Shown: positions 12,827 through 25,200 of the stretch, piece by piece
Layout of the letters: every line of letters starts with the position of its first letter
Numbering within the stretch: the stretch's first letter is position 1
From: Pristionchus mayeri
Taxonomy: Eukaryota; Nematoda; Chromadorea; Rhabditida; Neodiplogasteridae
Assembly: GCA_036245805.1 (NCBI GenBank)
Contig: BTRK01000007.1
Coordinates: 248,001-312,000, forward strand
Reading direction: 5' to 3'
Length of the DNA: 64,000 nt
Position numbers and translations under genes: made by a program
The notes under the pieces: generated by a model
Database searches by the model: none
The model's input: the letters and a program-made list of their open reading frames with translations, nothing else
Told to the model about the DNA's origin: nothing

Positions 12827-13320
12827 CGGAGGCGAACAGAGGAGGCAGCGACGATCTAGGAGAAGATATAGTTTGTATTTTTTAATCCCATGGTCTATGA
12901 AATCAGCTGCATCCGTAAGGCCAGACTTATGAGGCATCGCCGAAACTGACATAATCTAACTAGAGCTCATCTCTTCTCCCAGCTCTCAATAAATGCAATA
13001 CAATTTTGTATGTGACAAAGGGACGAACCATCGTTGTGAGTGTCTTACTTCATACATCTGACTATTGTGCAACCCGAAACCGTCTGCCACTCTGAGGCTT
13101 TGTTGTATCTTGATAATCAACACCCTGCTTCTGAGAAACGAAATTTCGGTGCTACGCCTCCTACTGCAACCATAACTCGTCTAAATATCATACTTTATTT
13201 TAGGATATTTTAGGATTTAGGATTTTAGGATTGTTTTAACCTGTATAACTCTTGTTGTCTATCACAACGAATCTCGCAGTCTTGAATCTCTCATCACAAC
13301 GACTTGACGGGGAATCACAC

Positions 13321-13616
13321 TTAAAGGGGTGCTCCGGGGAATGTTTAGTCACTCATAGTGGCAGCGTGGATATCGTAGAGGCCACTAACCCGACCAGAGC
13401 TCACTTTGTCCGAAGTTCCACAGACGCCTCTGAGGCTATTTACATACGCGCAAAGTTCATTGAAAGCGCAGAGTCGTGACTGGTTCGTTTATGTTTCACT
13501 TGGTCTACTTAATCTTCGCCTCTTTATTGTGGTAAATTCGCTACAGTTTCCCATTGAGAGCGCAGAATTTTCGTGGTGGGACTCCCTATAATTCGTTCCC
13601 CGGAGCACTCCTTTAA
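13321..13616. mobile_element. TTAA-flanked MITE (left arm)
   Basis: Starts TTAAAGGGGTGCTCCGGGGA and ends TTCCCCGGAGCACTCCTTTAA, giving ~17-base terminal inverted repeats with a TTAA at each edge. TTAA target use is typical of piggyBac-type transposases. No protein is encoded. It is the mirror copy of the element at 16573-16868. Confidence 0.85.
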
Positions 13617-14290
13617 CCGTCATGAGAGACATAAGATTAGGTAGGAGATGGATAAATGTAGACACTGCAAGCTCCGCCCACTTTGCTCGGGCACGATCCC
13701 TCTCTAAAGAAAGATTTAGGGAGCACGAGCTTCATTCGCAACCAAATCGTTCGCTCTAAACTGATTCATCTAGATCTCCCCTCTATCTATCAGTAAACTG
13801 AGGCGGAACGTCCATGTTCGTGTTTGAGTAGGTCAGCATTCGACTTAAAGGTTGCGAAAAGGCGAAATCATCCCTCAAAGTGGAAGTACTTAGCTCCCCC
13901 TTTGGCCATTTGTTACTCAAGGCCCTATGCAACTTTCTATCAAAACAGAACATTCAAAAGTTAAGGCGCTGACCCGTGCTTCAAAGAAGATCAGTTTGTG
14001 GGGAGCTCATTAAGGGAGAGAGGCAAACGCGAAACTCCGCCTCCTCGCCCTCCCTCTTCTCGCCTGTTTCTGCCCCGGCGTGTGTAGAGAGCAGCGCGCC
14101 TACTAGAGAGCGCGGACGTAGCCCTCATTCGCATAACCTTTCTGGGGTGAGGCGCATCCGGGAAAGGGCGAAGCCCTGCCCAAATTTTTGGGCGATTTGA
14201 CAGGAGAGGCGTCAGAAATGGCTCCGCCCCTTTCTTCCTCTTCTCGCTTTTCTGCCGCTCTCCGATGGGGCACCTTTTCGCGTACTTTAT

Positions 14291-15900
14291 GAGACCCTCC
14301 ACCAGAGAACGTAACAGGTCTACGGATGGCTAAAAATTCGATAATTTCCAAACTTTTTTTCTGAAGTGTAGGCTCCGAGTGCTGATTGACGGCCGCAATA
14401 AGTAAGGCTGGGGGTCGATTGTAAAAATGTTTCAGGTACCTCCCATTTTTGGGGTCGAAAAAGTCGATATCTCAGAATGACATGACATATAGATTTTCAG
14501 GTGTATTTTCACTCGTAGACACCGAATTTTGACATCGGAATGCTAAAAAATTCGAAATAAAAAAGTTTTGGTCAAAAAACGCTTTTTTGACCATTTTTTT
14601 GCGATTTTGATAAATTTATAAATTCGTGCGCAGATTTTCAACAAGATTTTTAGAATCTACTCATGAAAATATATATATCATAAGAAAATCAGATTTTTAA
14701 AAATGATGATTTTTGAGATATGACGCCCCAAAGCTGGATTTTGGGGGGCAAATAGTCAAATATGCTTCCATGTAGAATGCTTAATTTTTACCCCCGTCTT
14801 TTCAAATAGCTTAAAAACGTGTATGAATGACTAGAAGTATCATTTACATCATTCCTGATAAAAGATGATTAAAGAAGGGGTAACACGAGCGGATGCTAGG
14901 GAGTCCCACCACGAAGATACTGCGCTCGCAATGGGAAACTGTAGCCAAATTACCCCAAGAACGAGGCGAAAACTATGTAGAGCAAGTGAAACATAAACGA
15001 ACTAGCCACATCCCTGCGCTGTCAGTGAACTTTGCACATACGTAAATAGCCTCAGAGCTGTCTGTGAAACTTCGGATAAAGTGATTCACTATCGGGCTGC
15101 CGGCTTCTATTGCATACGCATAGTGGCTAATTGCACTAATTTTTCGTGTTACTCCTTCTTTAAAATGGAATTTTGAAAACCCCCAAAATTGGAATTTCGA
15201 AAATATCCAAAAAGTGTGAAAAATCGTAACAACGCTAAAACATTTTTATGAGTGTTCTCTTATGAAAATTCGGTTTCTACGAGTGAAAATACACTAGAAA
15301 ACATCTTTTGCCCACGTTATTGAGAAGTCGATATTTTTGGTCTCGACTGAGCCCGAAAAAAATTATATTTTAAATTTTGTGTTTGTTATTCTCTAATGAC
15401 GAGGAGATATAATGTTTATGGCCAATTGAGACATGCTGATATGTTTTCGGCAAATTAGAGACGTAGGCAAAATCGAGCTTTGGGGCGTCATATCTCAAAA
15501 ATCATCATTTTTTTAAAATCTGACTTTCTTATGGGATATATATTTTCATGAGTAGATTCTAAAAATCGTATTGAAAATCTGCGCACGAATTTATAAATTT
15601 ATCAAAATCGCAAAAAAAATGGTCAAAAAAGCAAAAAAAAAAATTTTTTTAGCATTCCGATGTCAAAATTCGGTGTCTTCGAAAATACACCCGAAAATCT
15701 ATATGTCATGTCATTCTGAGATATCGACTTTTTCGACCCCAAAAATGGGAGGTACCTGAAACATTTTTACAATCGACCCCCAGCCTTACTTATTGCGGCC
15801 GTCAATCAGCACTCGGAGCCTACACTTCAGAAAAAAAGTTTGGAAATTATCGAATTTTTAGCCATCCGTAGACCTGTTACGTTCTCTGGTGGAGGGTCTC
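14291..15900. mobile_element. 1.6 kb palindromic element at the palindrome centre
   Basis: Termini are GAGACCCTCCACCAGAGAAC and its complement. The arms pair until about 14735 and 15476. The same termini bound the palindromes at 22535-24075 and 29670-30570, so this is one family. The flanks here are TTAT and ATAA rather than TTAA. Its loop carries another MITE (14869-15163). No transposase gene is seen; the element is non-autonomous. Confidence 0.85.
14869..15163. mobile_element. TTAA-flanked MITE in the central loop
   Basis: Begins TTAAAGAAGGGGTAACACGA and ends TCGTGTTACTCCTTCTTTAA. The interior (TAGGGAGTCCCACCACGAAG, and GGGAAACTGTAG further on) is shared with the MITEs at 13321, 16573 and 30567, but the terminal repeats differ. 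This is a subfamily with exchanged termini. It is the innermost layer of the nested palindrome and has no partner in the other arm. Confidence 0.85.
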
Positions 15901-16572
15901 ATAAAGTACGTGAAAAGGTGCCCCATCGGAGAGCGGCAGAAAAGCGAGAAGAGGAAGAAAGGGGCGGAGCCATTTCTGACGCCTCTCCTGTCAAATCGCC
16001 CAAAAATTTGGGCAGGGCTTCGCCCTTTCCCGGATGCGCCTCACCCCAGAAAGGTTGCGAATGAGGGCTACGTCCGCGCTCTCTAGTAGGCGCGCTGCTC
16101 TCTACACACGCCGGGGCAGAAACAGGCGAGAAGAGGGAGGGCGAGGAGGCGGAGTTTCGCGTTTGCCTCTCTCCCTTAATGAGCTCCCCACAAACTGATC
16201 TTCTTTGAAGCACGGGTCAGCGCCTTAACTTTTGAATGTTCTGTTTTGATAGAAAGTTGCATAGGGCCTTGAGTAACAAATGGCCAAAGGGGGAGCTAAG
16301 TACTTCCACTTTGAGGGATGATTTCGCCTTTTCGCAACCTTTAAGTCGAATGCTGACCTACTCAAACACGAACATGGACGTTCCGCCTCAGTTTACTGAT
16401 AGATAGAGGGGAGATCTAGATGAATCAGTTTAGAGCGAACGATTTGGTTGCGAATGAAGCTCGTGCTCCCTAAATCTTTCTTTAGAGAGGGATCGTGCCC
16501 GAGCAAAGTGGGCGGAGCTTGCAGTGTCTACATTTATCCATCTCCTACCTAATCTTATGTCTCTCATGACGG

Positions 16573-16868
16573 TTAAAGGAGTGCTCCGGGGAACGAATTA
16601 TAGGGAGTCCCACCACGAAAATTCTGCGCTCTCAATGGGAAACTGTAGCGAATTTACCACAATAAAGAGGCGAAGATTAAGTAGACCAAGTGAAACATAA
16701 ACGAACCAGTCACGACTCTGCGCTTTCAATGAACTTTGCGCGTATGTAAATAGCCTCAGAGGCGTCTGTGGAACTTCGGACAAAGTGAGCTCTGGTCGGG
16801 TTAGTGGCCTCTACGATATCCACGCTGCCACTATGAGTGACTAAACATTCCCCGGAGCACCCCTTTAA
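16573..16868. mobile_element. TTAA-flanked MITE (right arm)
   Basis: Mirror copy of 13321-13616, with TTAA at both edges and GGAGTGCTCCGGGGAA-type termini. It lies in the right arm upstream of the first exon of the PHD-less gene. Being in both arms, it inserted before the inverted duplication arose. Confidence 0.85.
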
Positions 16869-17362
16869 GTGTGATTCCCCGTCAAGTCGTTGTGATGAGA
16901 GATTCAAGACTGCGAGATTCGTTGTGATAGACAACAAGAGTTATACAGGTTAAAACAATCCTAAAATCCTAAATCCTAAAATATCCTAAAATAAAGTATG
17001 ATATTTAGACGAGTTATGGTTGCAGTAGGAGGCGTAGCACCGAAATTTCGTTTCTCAGAAGCAGGGTGTTGATTATCAAGATACAACAAAGCCTCAGAGT
17101 GGCAGACGGTTTCGGGTTGCACAATAGTCAGATGTATGAAGTAAGACACTCACAACGATGGTTCGTCCCTTTGTCACATACAAAATTGTATTGCATTTAT
17201 TGAGAGCTGGGAGAAGAGATGAGCTCTAGTTAGATTATGTCAGTTTCGGCGATGCCTCATAAGTCTGGCCTTACGGATGCAGCTGATTTCATAGACCATG
17301 GGATTAAAAAATACAAACTATATCTTCTCCTAGATCGTCGCTGCCTCCTCTGTTCGCCTCCG

Positions 17363-20114
17363 ATGTCTAAGAGTTCTGGAAGCAAAAGAGGAGCGAGAAT
17401 GGATGAAGACCACTGGTGAGAATACTGTTTCGTTGTACAACGGAATTGGGAAACAACGACTAAAGACTGCGGTTTGGTGCTACACGAGTGGATGATACTA
17501 GAGGGATGATGGTTTCGGATAGTGCATCGAATGCATTTGGTTAAAAAACAATAATTGATTAGTATTTCTTTTCCATATCACACGCACTCATATTGCCCGA
17601 TGATTTCGTGGTTCGTGAGTGTATTATACTAGATTGATGATGGAATCGGACAGTAATAATCAGATGCCTTATACAGAAAAACTTAATTCACAGATCGCTG
17701 CCCCTCACTTGGAGATCGATGTGGACACGGAGACGCCATCCTCACACTCGAGAGCGCCCAGGGAGACTCGGAGGGACAGATTATGGTAAGTTTGAATGAG
17801 AGAGGGGACGTGGGAGCCCACTTCAACTGAGCAAAACGGTTGTGAAAGGTTGAGATGTTGTCATAGTTGATTGGCAATGCACCTTGTCATAGGTGGGCAC
17901 CATCGAAGCCAGCTGTGAAACACCACCGGTTTTTTTGGAAAATTTTGTCACAAAAAAGGATCATTTACGATTACCCCCCCCCCCCCCCCCCCCCCTTTTG
18001 ACCCTAAACACCCCCGGTTTTCGATTTCCAGCTTCAACCCCGCTCCCCTGTGCACCTTGTCGGGTATCGTGAGGGTGTGCGTAAACAACTTGCAATTGTT
18101 TCCGTTCAGCTGCGTGCCTCAGACGACGTGCAGCACCAGCTGACGCCCTTCCATCTCAAGTGCTGGAGATTCCAGAAACACGTATTCCAGACTGCTGACA
18201 GGGTGACCCATTTTCTCCTACGGTTTTATTACGATTAATTGCTGGATTTATAATGTAATGCTCCTTCTCTTTATGTGACGGATGGAATGGGTGACTTGAA
18301 AGGACAAATTTGCTGCCCGATGATTTCGCGCTTTTCGAATGAATGTGCAGGGTCGTCTCGGGTGCGACATGATAATGAAGAGGGAGAGGAAGAAGAAGGA
18401 TATAATCGAAACGAAGCGAGCTATTTTTTAGCTTTTGACTTCGCATCCTCCCTATTGATCCTATTCAATTTGGACTGCATTTACCAAGTAACAGAAACAC
18501 GAATATACCGACCACATTTGTTCACGAATTTTCGAATTATATTGAAAAAAATCGATTGCAGATTGATTCCAATGGACTCTAATATGCTAGAAGATTCCAT
18601 ATCAATTCTAAACATTCGCGTTCCTTTCAGTCACGATCTCTTCCGTCATTTGGTTGAGTTGGACGGGCAGCCGGGCATTCCTCTCTCTACACGAGTCATA
18701 GCACAGATCGTAGATGGAATACAACAGGATATGACTGAGGAAGAGGTGAGAAGGGAAATCTTTTAGGTTACTGAGCTAACTCGTTGAAAGTAGGGAGTGG
18801 GATTTATTGTTATTCAAATATTTCGGAAAAATCAGCCGAGTATTAATGTTTTTAGATGAGAGATGACGGTCAAATATTCATGAAACGCTAGATTAGTAGG
18901 CTGCTGGAGATGAGTGCAGAATTCACCTTAAAAATAAATGTATGCGAGATTAGAATTACATTCACACACTTTGCTGATGCCTCAATGAGATATGTTTTTG
19001 CATATTTCTCTGGGTATGCAATTCCTTGGATCTTTTTTTTCCGTTCTTTCAAAATAATTTCTTCTTCTTATAGATAGCAGAGAGAGATCGACTGGCCGAG
19101 GAGGTGGCCTCTTCCAAACCCCACAAGAGAAGTACTGGTGGAGGAGAGAACGAAGCAGCACGTCCGAAGCTGCAGCAACTGCAGCAACTGCAGCAGTGCT
19201 CTCGCCGGCTAGTGGTGAATGAAGAATGCATGGATTATGCAGAAGCTATTTTTTTGTAGCTATGGGAAAATCAGAAGCTATAGGGAAGGTATTTTGAATG
19301 AAAAGTGCGAAGTAGTGAACCTCGTAAATTGCGGTTGTGGGAATGCATTAGGTTGCGAAAACTTGGTTGTCCATAATGAGTTGCACATTGTACGGTTGAA
19401 TACATATTCTTGATTTAACATCATAGGGCTAGGAACAAGATCAATTGACTGGAATAAAACACACTTTCAGGTCGCGCGTCTTCCCACGCTTCGCCTACGA
19501 AGGAGAACGGAGTTATGGCAGGAGGAGGAGGGGGAGGAAGTGCGAAGAGTGAGGGGATAGAGAACGGGAGTGAAGATAACACCGAGAGGAGGAACGGGAG
19601 GAGGGGAATCACCTTCCAAGATCAAGAGGAGGTAGGGTGACACTGAGAATAATTAGAATAGTTGGATCATGTTATATAAATAAATTTTGTTCCCCGAAAA
19701 TTCTGTGGTGGTACGATTACAGGAAGCGAGAGTTTGTGAAAATGTAATGCGGTTGAAACATAAGTTTTATTGCCAAAATATTTTTGCTGCAAAAAAAGTA
19801 CACAGTGTCTACACAATATTATTATAATTTGCAGCAGCAGTCGTCGCACGGTCTCGTTCGCCTCCGTCATTCCACTCCCGGTTCTCCCCCTCCTCGTCCC
19901 TTCCCTCATCCTCCCTCCTCCCGCCCCTCCCTCTCACGCCCCCCCCCCCATCAAGACCACGCCCGCTCGCAGCAAGCTGCGACCCCAGAACCCGCCCTCT
20001 GACGACCTGCCCACCGTATCCTCAGCAGGTACCGTATCCAAGCAACACTCCACTACCGTAACCCCGACAACGCCCAGTAAATTGCGCGATCGCCGAGATG
20101 TCAAGTATTTCTGA
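17363..20114 (+). CDS. PHD-less paralogue of the PHD gene, right-arm copy
   Basis: A multi-exon gene read from splice signals. A possible first exon at 17363 (MSKSSGSKRGARMDEDHW) is followed by a GTGAGA donor. Exon-like blocks follow at 17694-17785 (GT donor), 18032-18202 (LQPRSPVHLVGYREGVRKQL...), about 18350 (GCDMIMKRERKKKDIIETKR, resembling the basic helix after the PHD region in JADE/BRPF proteins), and 18631-18745 (HDLFRHLVELDGQPG...DMTEEE). The series ends with 19074-19225 (IAERDRLAEEVASSK, Gln-rich end), about 19471-19633 (Gly/Ser-rich, ENGSEDNTERRNG), and a Pro/Ser/Thr-rich last exon ending KLRDRRDVKYF-stop at 20114. Phases do not all join cleanly, so the exon model is provisional. 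No PHD exon is present. The 3' exons match the PHD locus at 29510-32145. Function unknown; a chromatin link is inferred only from that similarity. Confidence 0.5.
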
Positions 20115-20449
20115 TCCCTGATCATTGATCTCTCCCCTTGTACTTGCACTGCCTTCCCACACTCCGATAGTATCGATTGCGTCTTATCGGGTTGTCATTT
20201 CCTTATTTTTCCTTCTTTTGATCTTTGATCTCTTTTTTATTGTTATTCGTTAGGGAGCAAGCATCGTTTTACTTGTATTGTATTATTTTTACTAATTTGA
20301 AGTTCTACTTTGATCAGACATTGCTAACTGATTGAAGGTAGTCTCGCTATTTTGTTCGTAGTTTATCCACCCGCAAGTCCCCTTACTCACATTATCTATT
20401 CTGTTTTCACCGTACCTCATTTTGTAGTTTAGCGCATTCTTATGTATCA
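20115..20449. other. 3' flank of the arm gene
   Basis: The first ~230 bases (TTGATCTCTCCCC..TGTACTTGCACTGCCTTCC onward) also occur at 32155-32360 after the third gene copy, so the duplicated block included the 3' flank. T-rich, with no gene seen. Confidence 0.6.
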
Positions 20450-22200
20450 GTCTCGTTTTCTGCTGCTTCCGCCCACTTTTGCTGATTGTTTGCCGATCTT
20501 CATTTTTTGTATATATCTTGCACAAGTACAGTTTTGTTTTATTTGCTGGGCGTCATGATAAAATAATAAGCAATGTACGAGCATAACAAGTTAATGATAA
20601 GACATTCGAGGTCAGCAATCATTATCGATCGTTTACTATTTTTACATAACGAATGATTCATCTCTCTTCTTCTCCATATTAGCAGACTGATCAATACACA
20701 ATCAAAAACATTTCAAAATTGCAATTTTTCTCAAAAAATTGTTCGAATTTGTACCAGTGAATTTCGTGGTACGCTGTCTGGTTATCTGATTGCGCGTGCG
20801 ACCTGTGTGTCGTGCGACCTGTGTATGAAGTGGATAGTACGGTAGCATACGCGTGATGTAGCATACGGTGGAGGGACAGTTAAGCAACTTTTCTGATCTC
20901 TATCTTTTTTTAAAACAATTATTTTTTAATTTTTTTTCTATTATTGTTTATTTTTTTCTTTTATTATTTTATTTTAAACAGTCATTTTACCTAGCGAAGA
21001 ATTGAACTGAAAATTCATGACTGCAGAACGACTGCTAAACAGTCAGAAAATGCAAGAGCGAGAATCAGACTTGCCATTCAGGTGCTTCTCCATCCCAAGA
21101 ATCCCCCCACTTCGAGACCAAGCCCTGCGACATCCCGCATGCCTCAAGGGAAACCTTTAGGCTTTGAGTTGATATTGTTGAAATCTTTGTGTGCCAGGTA
21201 TTGTTCACCCACTCCGCCATGTCAGATAGCGTGTGAATGAGACCAGAGATCTCCGGGCTATTATTTGTAAAAAATAGTCAATTGAATCCGCGTAGCGTAA
21301 AAGTGTAAGTTGAATTGTTTCTAGCATTTTTATGTTTTCAGTCCACCTACCGCTTCCGCCCACTTTTGCTGATCTTGATCTTCATTTTTTTGTATATATC
21401 TTGAACAAGTAAAGTTTTGTTTTATTTGCTGGGCGTAATGATATAATAATAAGCAATCTACGAGCATAACAAGTTGTACGATAAGAGATTCGAGGTCATC
21501 AATCATTATCGACCCCTTAATATTTTTACTGAACGAGTGATTCATCTCTCTCCTTCTCCATATTAGTAGACTGATCGAACCACAATCAAAAACATTCCAA
21601 AATTACAATTTTTTTCTCAAATATTTTCGAATTTGTACCAGTGAATTTCGTGGTACGCTGGCTGGTTATCTGATTGCGCGTGCGACCTGTGATCGATAAG
21701 AGATGGAGATTTTGGTCTAACCCTATCCTATTGCAGCCAAAGCTCTTCTCATATTCCGTAACGGTAAGTACGGTAGCAAACGCGTGATGTAGCATACGGT
21801 AGAGGGACAGTTAAGCAACTTTTCTGATCTCTATCTTTTTTAAAACTATTATTGTTTTATTTTAAACAATAATTTTACCTAGCGAAGATTTGAACTGAAA
21901 ATGCATGACGGTAAAAAGAGTGCGAAAAAGGCAGAAAGTGAATGAGCGAGAGCCAGAGTTGTCATTCAGATGCTTCTCCATGCCAAGAATCTGCCCCACT
22001 TCGAGACCAAGCCTGCATCATCCCGCATTCATCGAGTGGACCCTTTAGGCTGTAAGTTGATATTGTTGAAATCTTTGCGCGGTAGGTATTGTTTACCCAC
22101 TCCGCCATGTCAGATGTTGTGTGATTGATACCAGAGATCTCCGGGGTACTTGTAAATACGTCAATGCAGACGGACAATTTTATGGTTGTAGATAGACATT
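20450..22200 (+). repeat. Tandem duplication, ~0.89 kb unit
   Basis: Two diverged direct copies start near 20465 and 21352. Both contain CCGCCCACTTTTGCTGAT, TTTGCTGGGCGT.ATGATA, CAGTGAATTTCGTGGTACGC, GAGGGACAGTTAAGCAACTT, then CACTTCGAGACCAAGCC and GATATTGTTGAAATCTTTG. Indels are frequent: 20820-20850 differs from 21690-21770. No long coding frame is conserved between the units. Confidence 0.85.
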
Positions 22201-22534
22201 TTGACTATTAATTGGGTAAATACGTGCATGCTGACATCAACCGAATTTTCGCGCATTCATGCTAGACATCTCGCAAAAGTTCACGTTTGATTATTTCCAT
22301 TATTGTAAATGTTTGCAGCTTGCCCGGCCCCGTACCAGAAGGAAGAGAGGCATGTACTGCACGAACCCCTCTGAGGATCTACCAGGACGACCGACTGGAC
22401 GAGCTGTGGCTGGAGAGAATCAACAGGTATTCCTATATTGTTTTCAAATTTTGGAAACTCCCGTGATATCTGGGTTACCGGTGCGGCACATAGACTGTGA
22501 TGACAGTTTTCGGGCATGGTTGTGAAGAATTGGA

Positions 22535-24075
22535 TTAAGAGACCCTCCACCAGAGAACGTAACAGGTCCACGGATGGTGAAAAATTCGAAAATTTCCAAA
22601 CTTTTTTTCTGAAGTGTAGGTACCCAGTGCTGATTGACGGCCGCAATAGCTAAGGTCAGAGGTCAATTTCGAAAAAGTTTCAGATACCCCCAATTTTTGG
22701 AGTCGAAAAAGTTGATACCCCAGAATGACATGACAAATACACATTCTGGTGTATTTTCACTCGTAGATAACGAATTTGTGTGTTAAAATGCGAAAAATCG
22801 CGAAACAAAACAACCATCGCCAAAAAACCAATTTTTTTTCCAAAACATTTTGGAAGATCGAATAAAATCGAAAAATTTCGGAATGTATAATTTCGGAACC
22901 TATACTAGATCTGAATTTTGCAGATTTTTAAAAAAATACACTTTTTGGGAAAGTTGATTGAAAGTACGCCAAAGTGGCCTAAGTGCCATATCGGGCGTCA
23001 GGTAATTCTGAATTTTGGGCCAGTTTTTGCGTCCATTGGACTAGAAACAGTTGTAAATATGAAAACATAACATTTTCCGTCTTTCGAGATATGTGGAACC
23101 TTTGAAAAGTGAATTCTGAAAAATTCTGAAATTTCATGCCGAACCCATTAGAATGATTTTTGGTATTTTTCTACAAATAATTGATGCATAAACGCATCAA
23201 AATCAAAGCTTATCCCGCTGATATCGATCTGTAGTATCAGAAAAAATTACAAATACAGCTGTCCAATACACGTTCAATTGCCAATGTCTCAGAAAACCTT
23301 GGGTTTTGGCTGAAAATCACGAATTTTTGAGCCCAAAAACTTTCATTTTCGTTTTGGTGCGAAAATATGTTAAAATTCGTTTTCTACGGGTCGAAATACA
23401 TCAGAAAATCTTTATTCTGGCTTACTTTGTGAATGTTTAATATTTGGCCTCGCAGCCAGGGAGCAAAAAATGAGTTTTTGAATTTTTGATATTTTTCGCT
23501 ATTTTTAGGTTCTATCACAATAAAAATGTTACTATTACTAATTTAGAACTGTTTATAGTCCAATGGACGCAAAAACTGGCCCAATATTCAGAATTACCTG
23601 ACGCCCTATATGGCATTTAGGCCACTTTGGCGTATTTTCAATCAACTTTCCCAAAAAGTGTATTTTTTAAAAATCTGAAAAATTCAGATCTAGTATAGAT
23701 TTTTGCGTAGATTTCGAAAATCGTAGTGAGAACACTTTTTTTGGAATCTTCCAAAATGTTGTCTAAAAATTGGTTTTTTGGGGATGGCTGTTTGGTTTCG
23801 CAATTTTTCGCATTTTAACATGCAAATTCGTTATCTACGAGTGAAAATACACCAGAATATGTATTTGTCATATCATTCTGGGATATCAACTTTTTCGACA
23901 CCAAAAAGTCGGGGTATCTGAAACTTTTTCTAAATCGACCTCTGACCTTAGCTATTGCGGCCGTCAATCAGCACTCGGTACCTACACTTCAGAAAAAAAG
24001 TTTGGAAATTATCGAATTTTTCACCATCCGTGGCCTCTGCACAGTTGTTACGTTCTTTCGTGGAGGGTCTCTTAA
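22535..24075. mobile_element. Palindromic TTAA element in PHD gene intron
   Basis: Bounded by TTAA on both sides (22535-22538, 24072-24075), with GAGACCCTCCACCAGAGAAC-type terminal repeats. The arms pair across about 0.7 kb each, for example GTATTTTCACTCGTAGATAA near 22750 with its complement near 23840. It lies in the intron after the first visible exon of the PHD gene. No coding capacity. Confidence 0.9.
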
Positions 24076-25200
24076 AACAAATCCAAATTTTTTTTTCTAA
24101 ATTATAAATATTTGTTCAAACATTTTATCAACATTTTCAAATGAGAAATCAATCAATGATCTCAGAGAGCACGCGGCTAATCGTCTCCCCATGATGAATC
24201 TCGCCATGATGCTCAATCTGATTAATGAGTTCGAGATCGAGTGTTTCAAGGTATGTAATGTCAGAATTCCATTTTTTCTACTCCATTTGAACGTATGAAA
24301 ATGGCACTGCGCTTTACAACACCCGAAATGCACGCCAATTAGAGTTTCCCTCTCATTTCTCTCAGAACATCCACCGTATCGTGCTGACCTCTCTAGCGCT
24401 GACCTCTCCCTGCTCCACCAATAATTCATCAGATGGAGGTGGACGAGGATGCGCGATGTCTGCCAGATTGTGAGTTACCTGTCCCATTTTTATGTTATTT
24501 TTTACTTTTTTACTGATTTTTGCCTAAACTGATTTTGACTTATCAGGAAACAATGGTTAGATGAAAAACTAAGCGGAAGTGTGGTTCACTGTTTCTCTGA
24601 TTTCATTAATTGATGTGCGTCTTCCCTTGCCGAATGACAACCGATATTTTACCTGCTTCAGAAGGAGTACAACAACTATCCGATGATTTTCTGTGATGGC
24701 TGCAACATCTGCCTCCATCTCACATGCTACGGACTCACTGAGGTATACGGTAGTCCATGTTGTTCGATGTAGCATACTGTAGGGATCACACTATTTCGAA
24801 GAAAAAAACGGTTTTATTGTCTTTCAAAAAAGTCTGCGTTGGCTAGATAAATGTGTTGGCTAACTCTTGTCTGTTAGGAAAACACGTAGTATGTTACTTC
24901 GAAGTATGACAAGCTCGTTTTTGCAGAATTAATTTTATAATTACGTGTGTATTAAGGTTCCGGAAGGCCACTGGGAGTGCGACATGTGCAAGGCGGTCGG
25001 ATTCACGAGACAGTCAGTTTTTTAAAAATATTTTTTCGGAATTTCGAACAAGGCGGATTAGCGATTCAATAAGCCATTTTATCTACGATAAGGGTCAAGC
25101 CTTAAAATTTTAACTCCTCGGTCGATGTAAAATAATAAGAGAATGTATATTTACTGGTTTCTTGTGCGTATGGAAATAAATTAAACAATAGGAAATTTTA

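Larger units (their letters stand above)
10080..20058. repeat. Giant inverted repeat (10 kb palindrome)
   Basis: The left arm (about 10080-14735) is the reverse complement of the right arm (about 15476-20058). Paired positions sum to about 30190-30211 throughout, so the centre is near 15100 and the unpaired spacer is about 740 bases. The arms look about 99% identical, with a few indels: homopolymer runs at 12200 and 17975, a codon difference at 19250, and a ~70-base segment at 10310-10390 missing from the right arm. Each arm carries a full set of gene exons and one TTAA-flanked MITE. The central spacer belongs to a smaller palindromic element. Confidence 0.95.
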
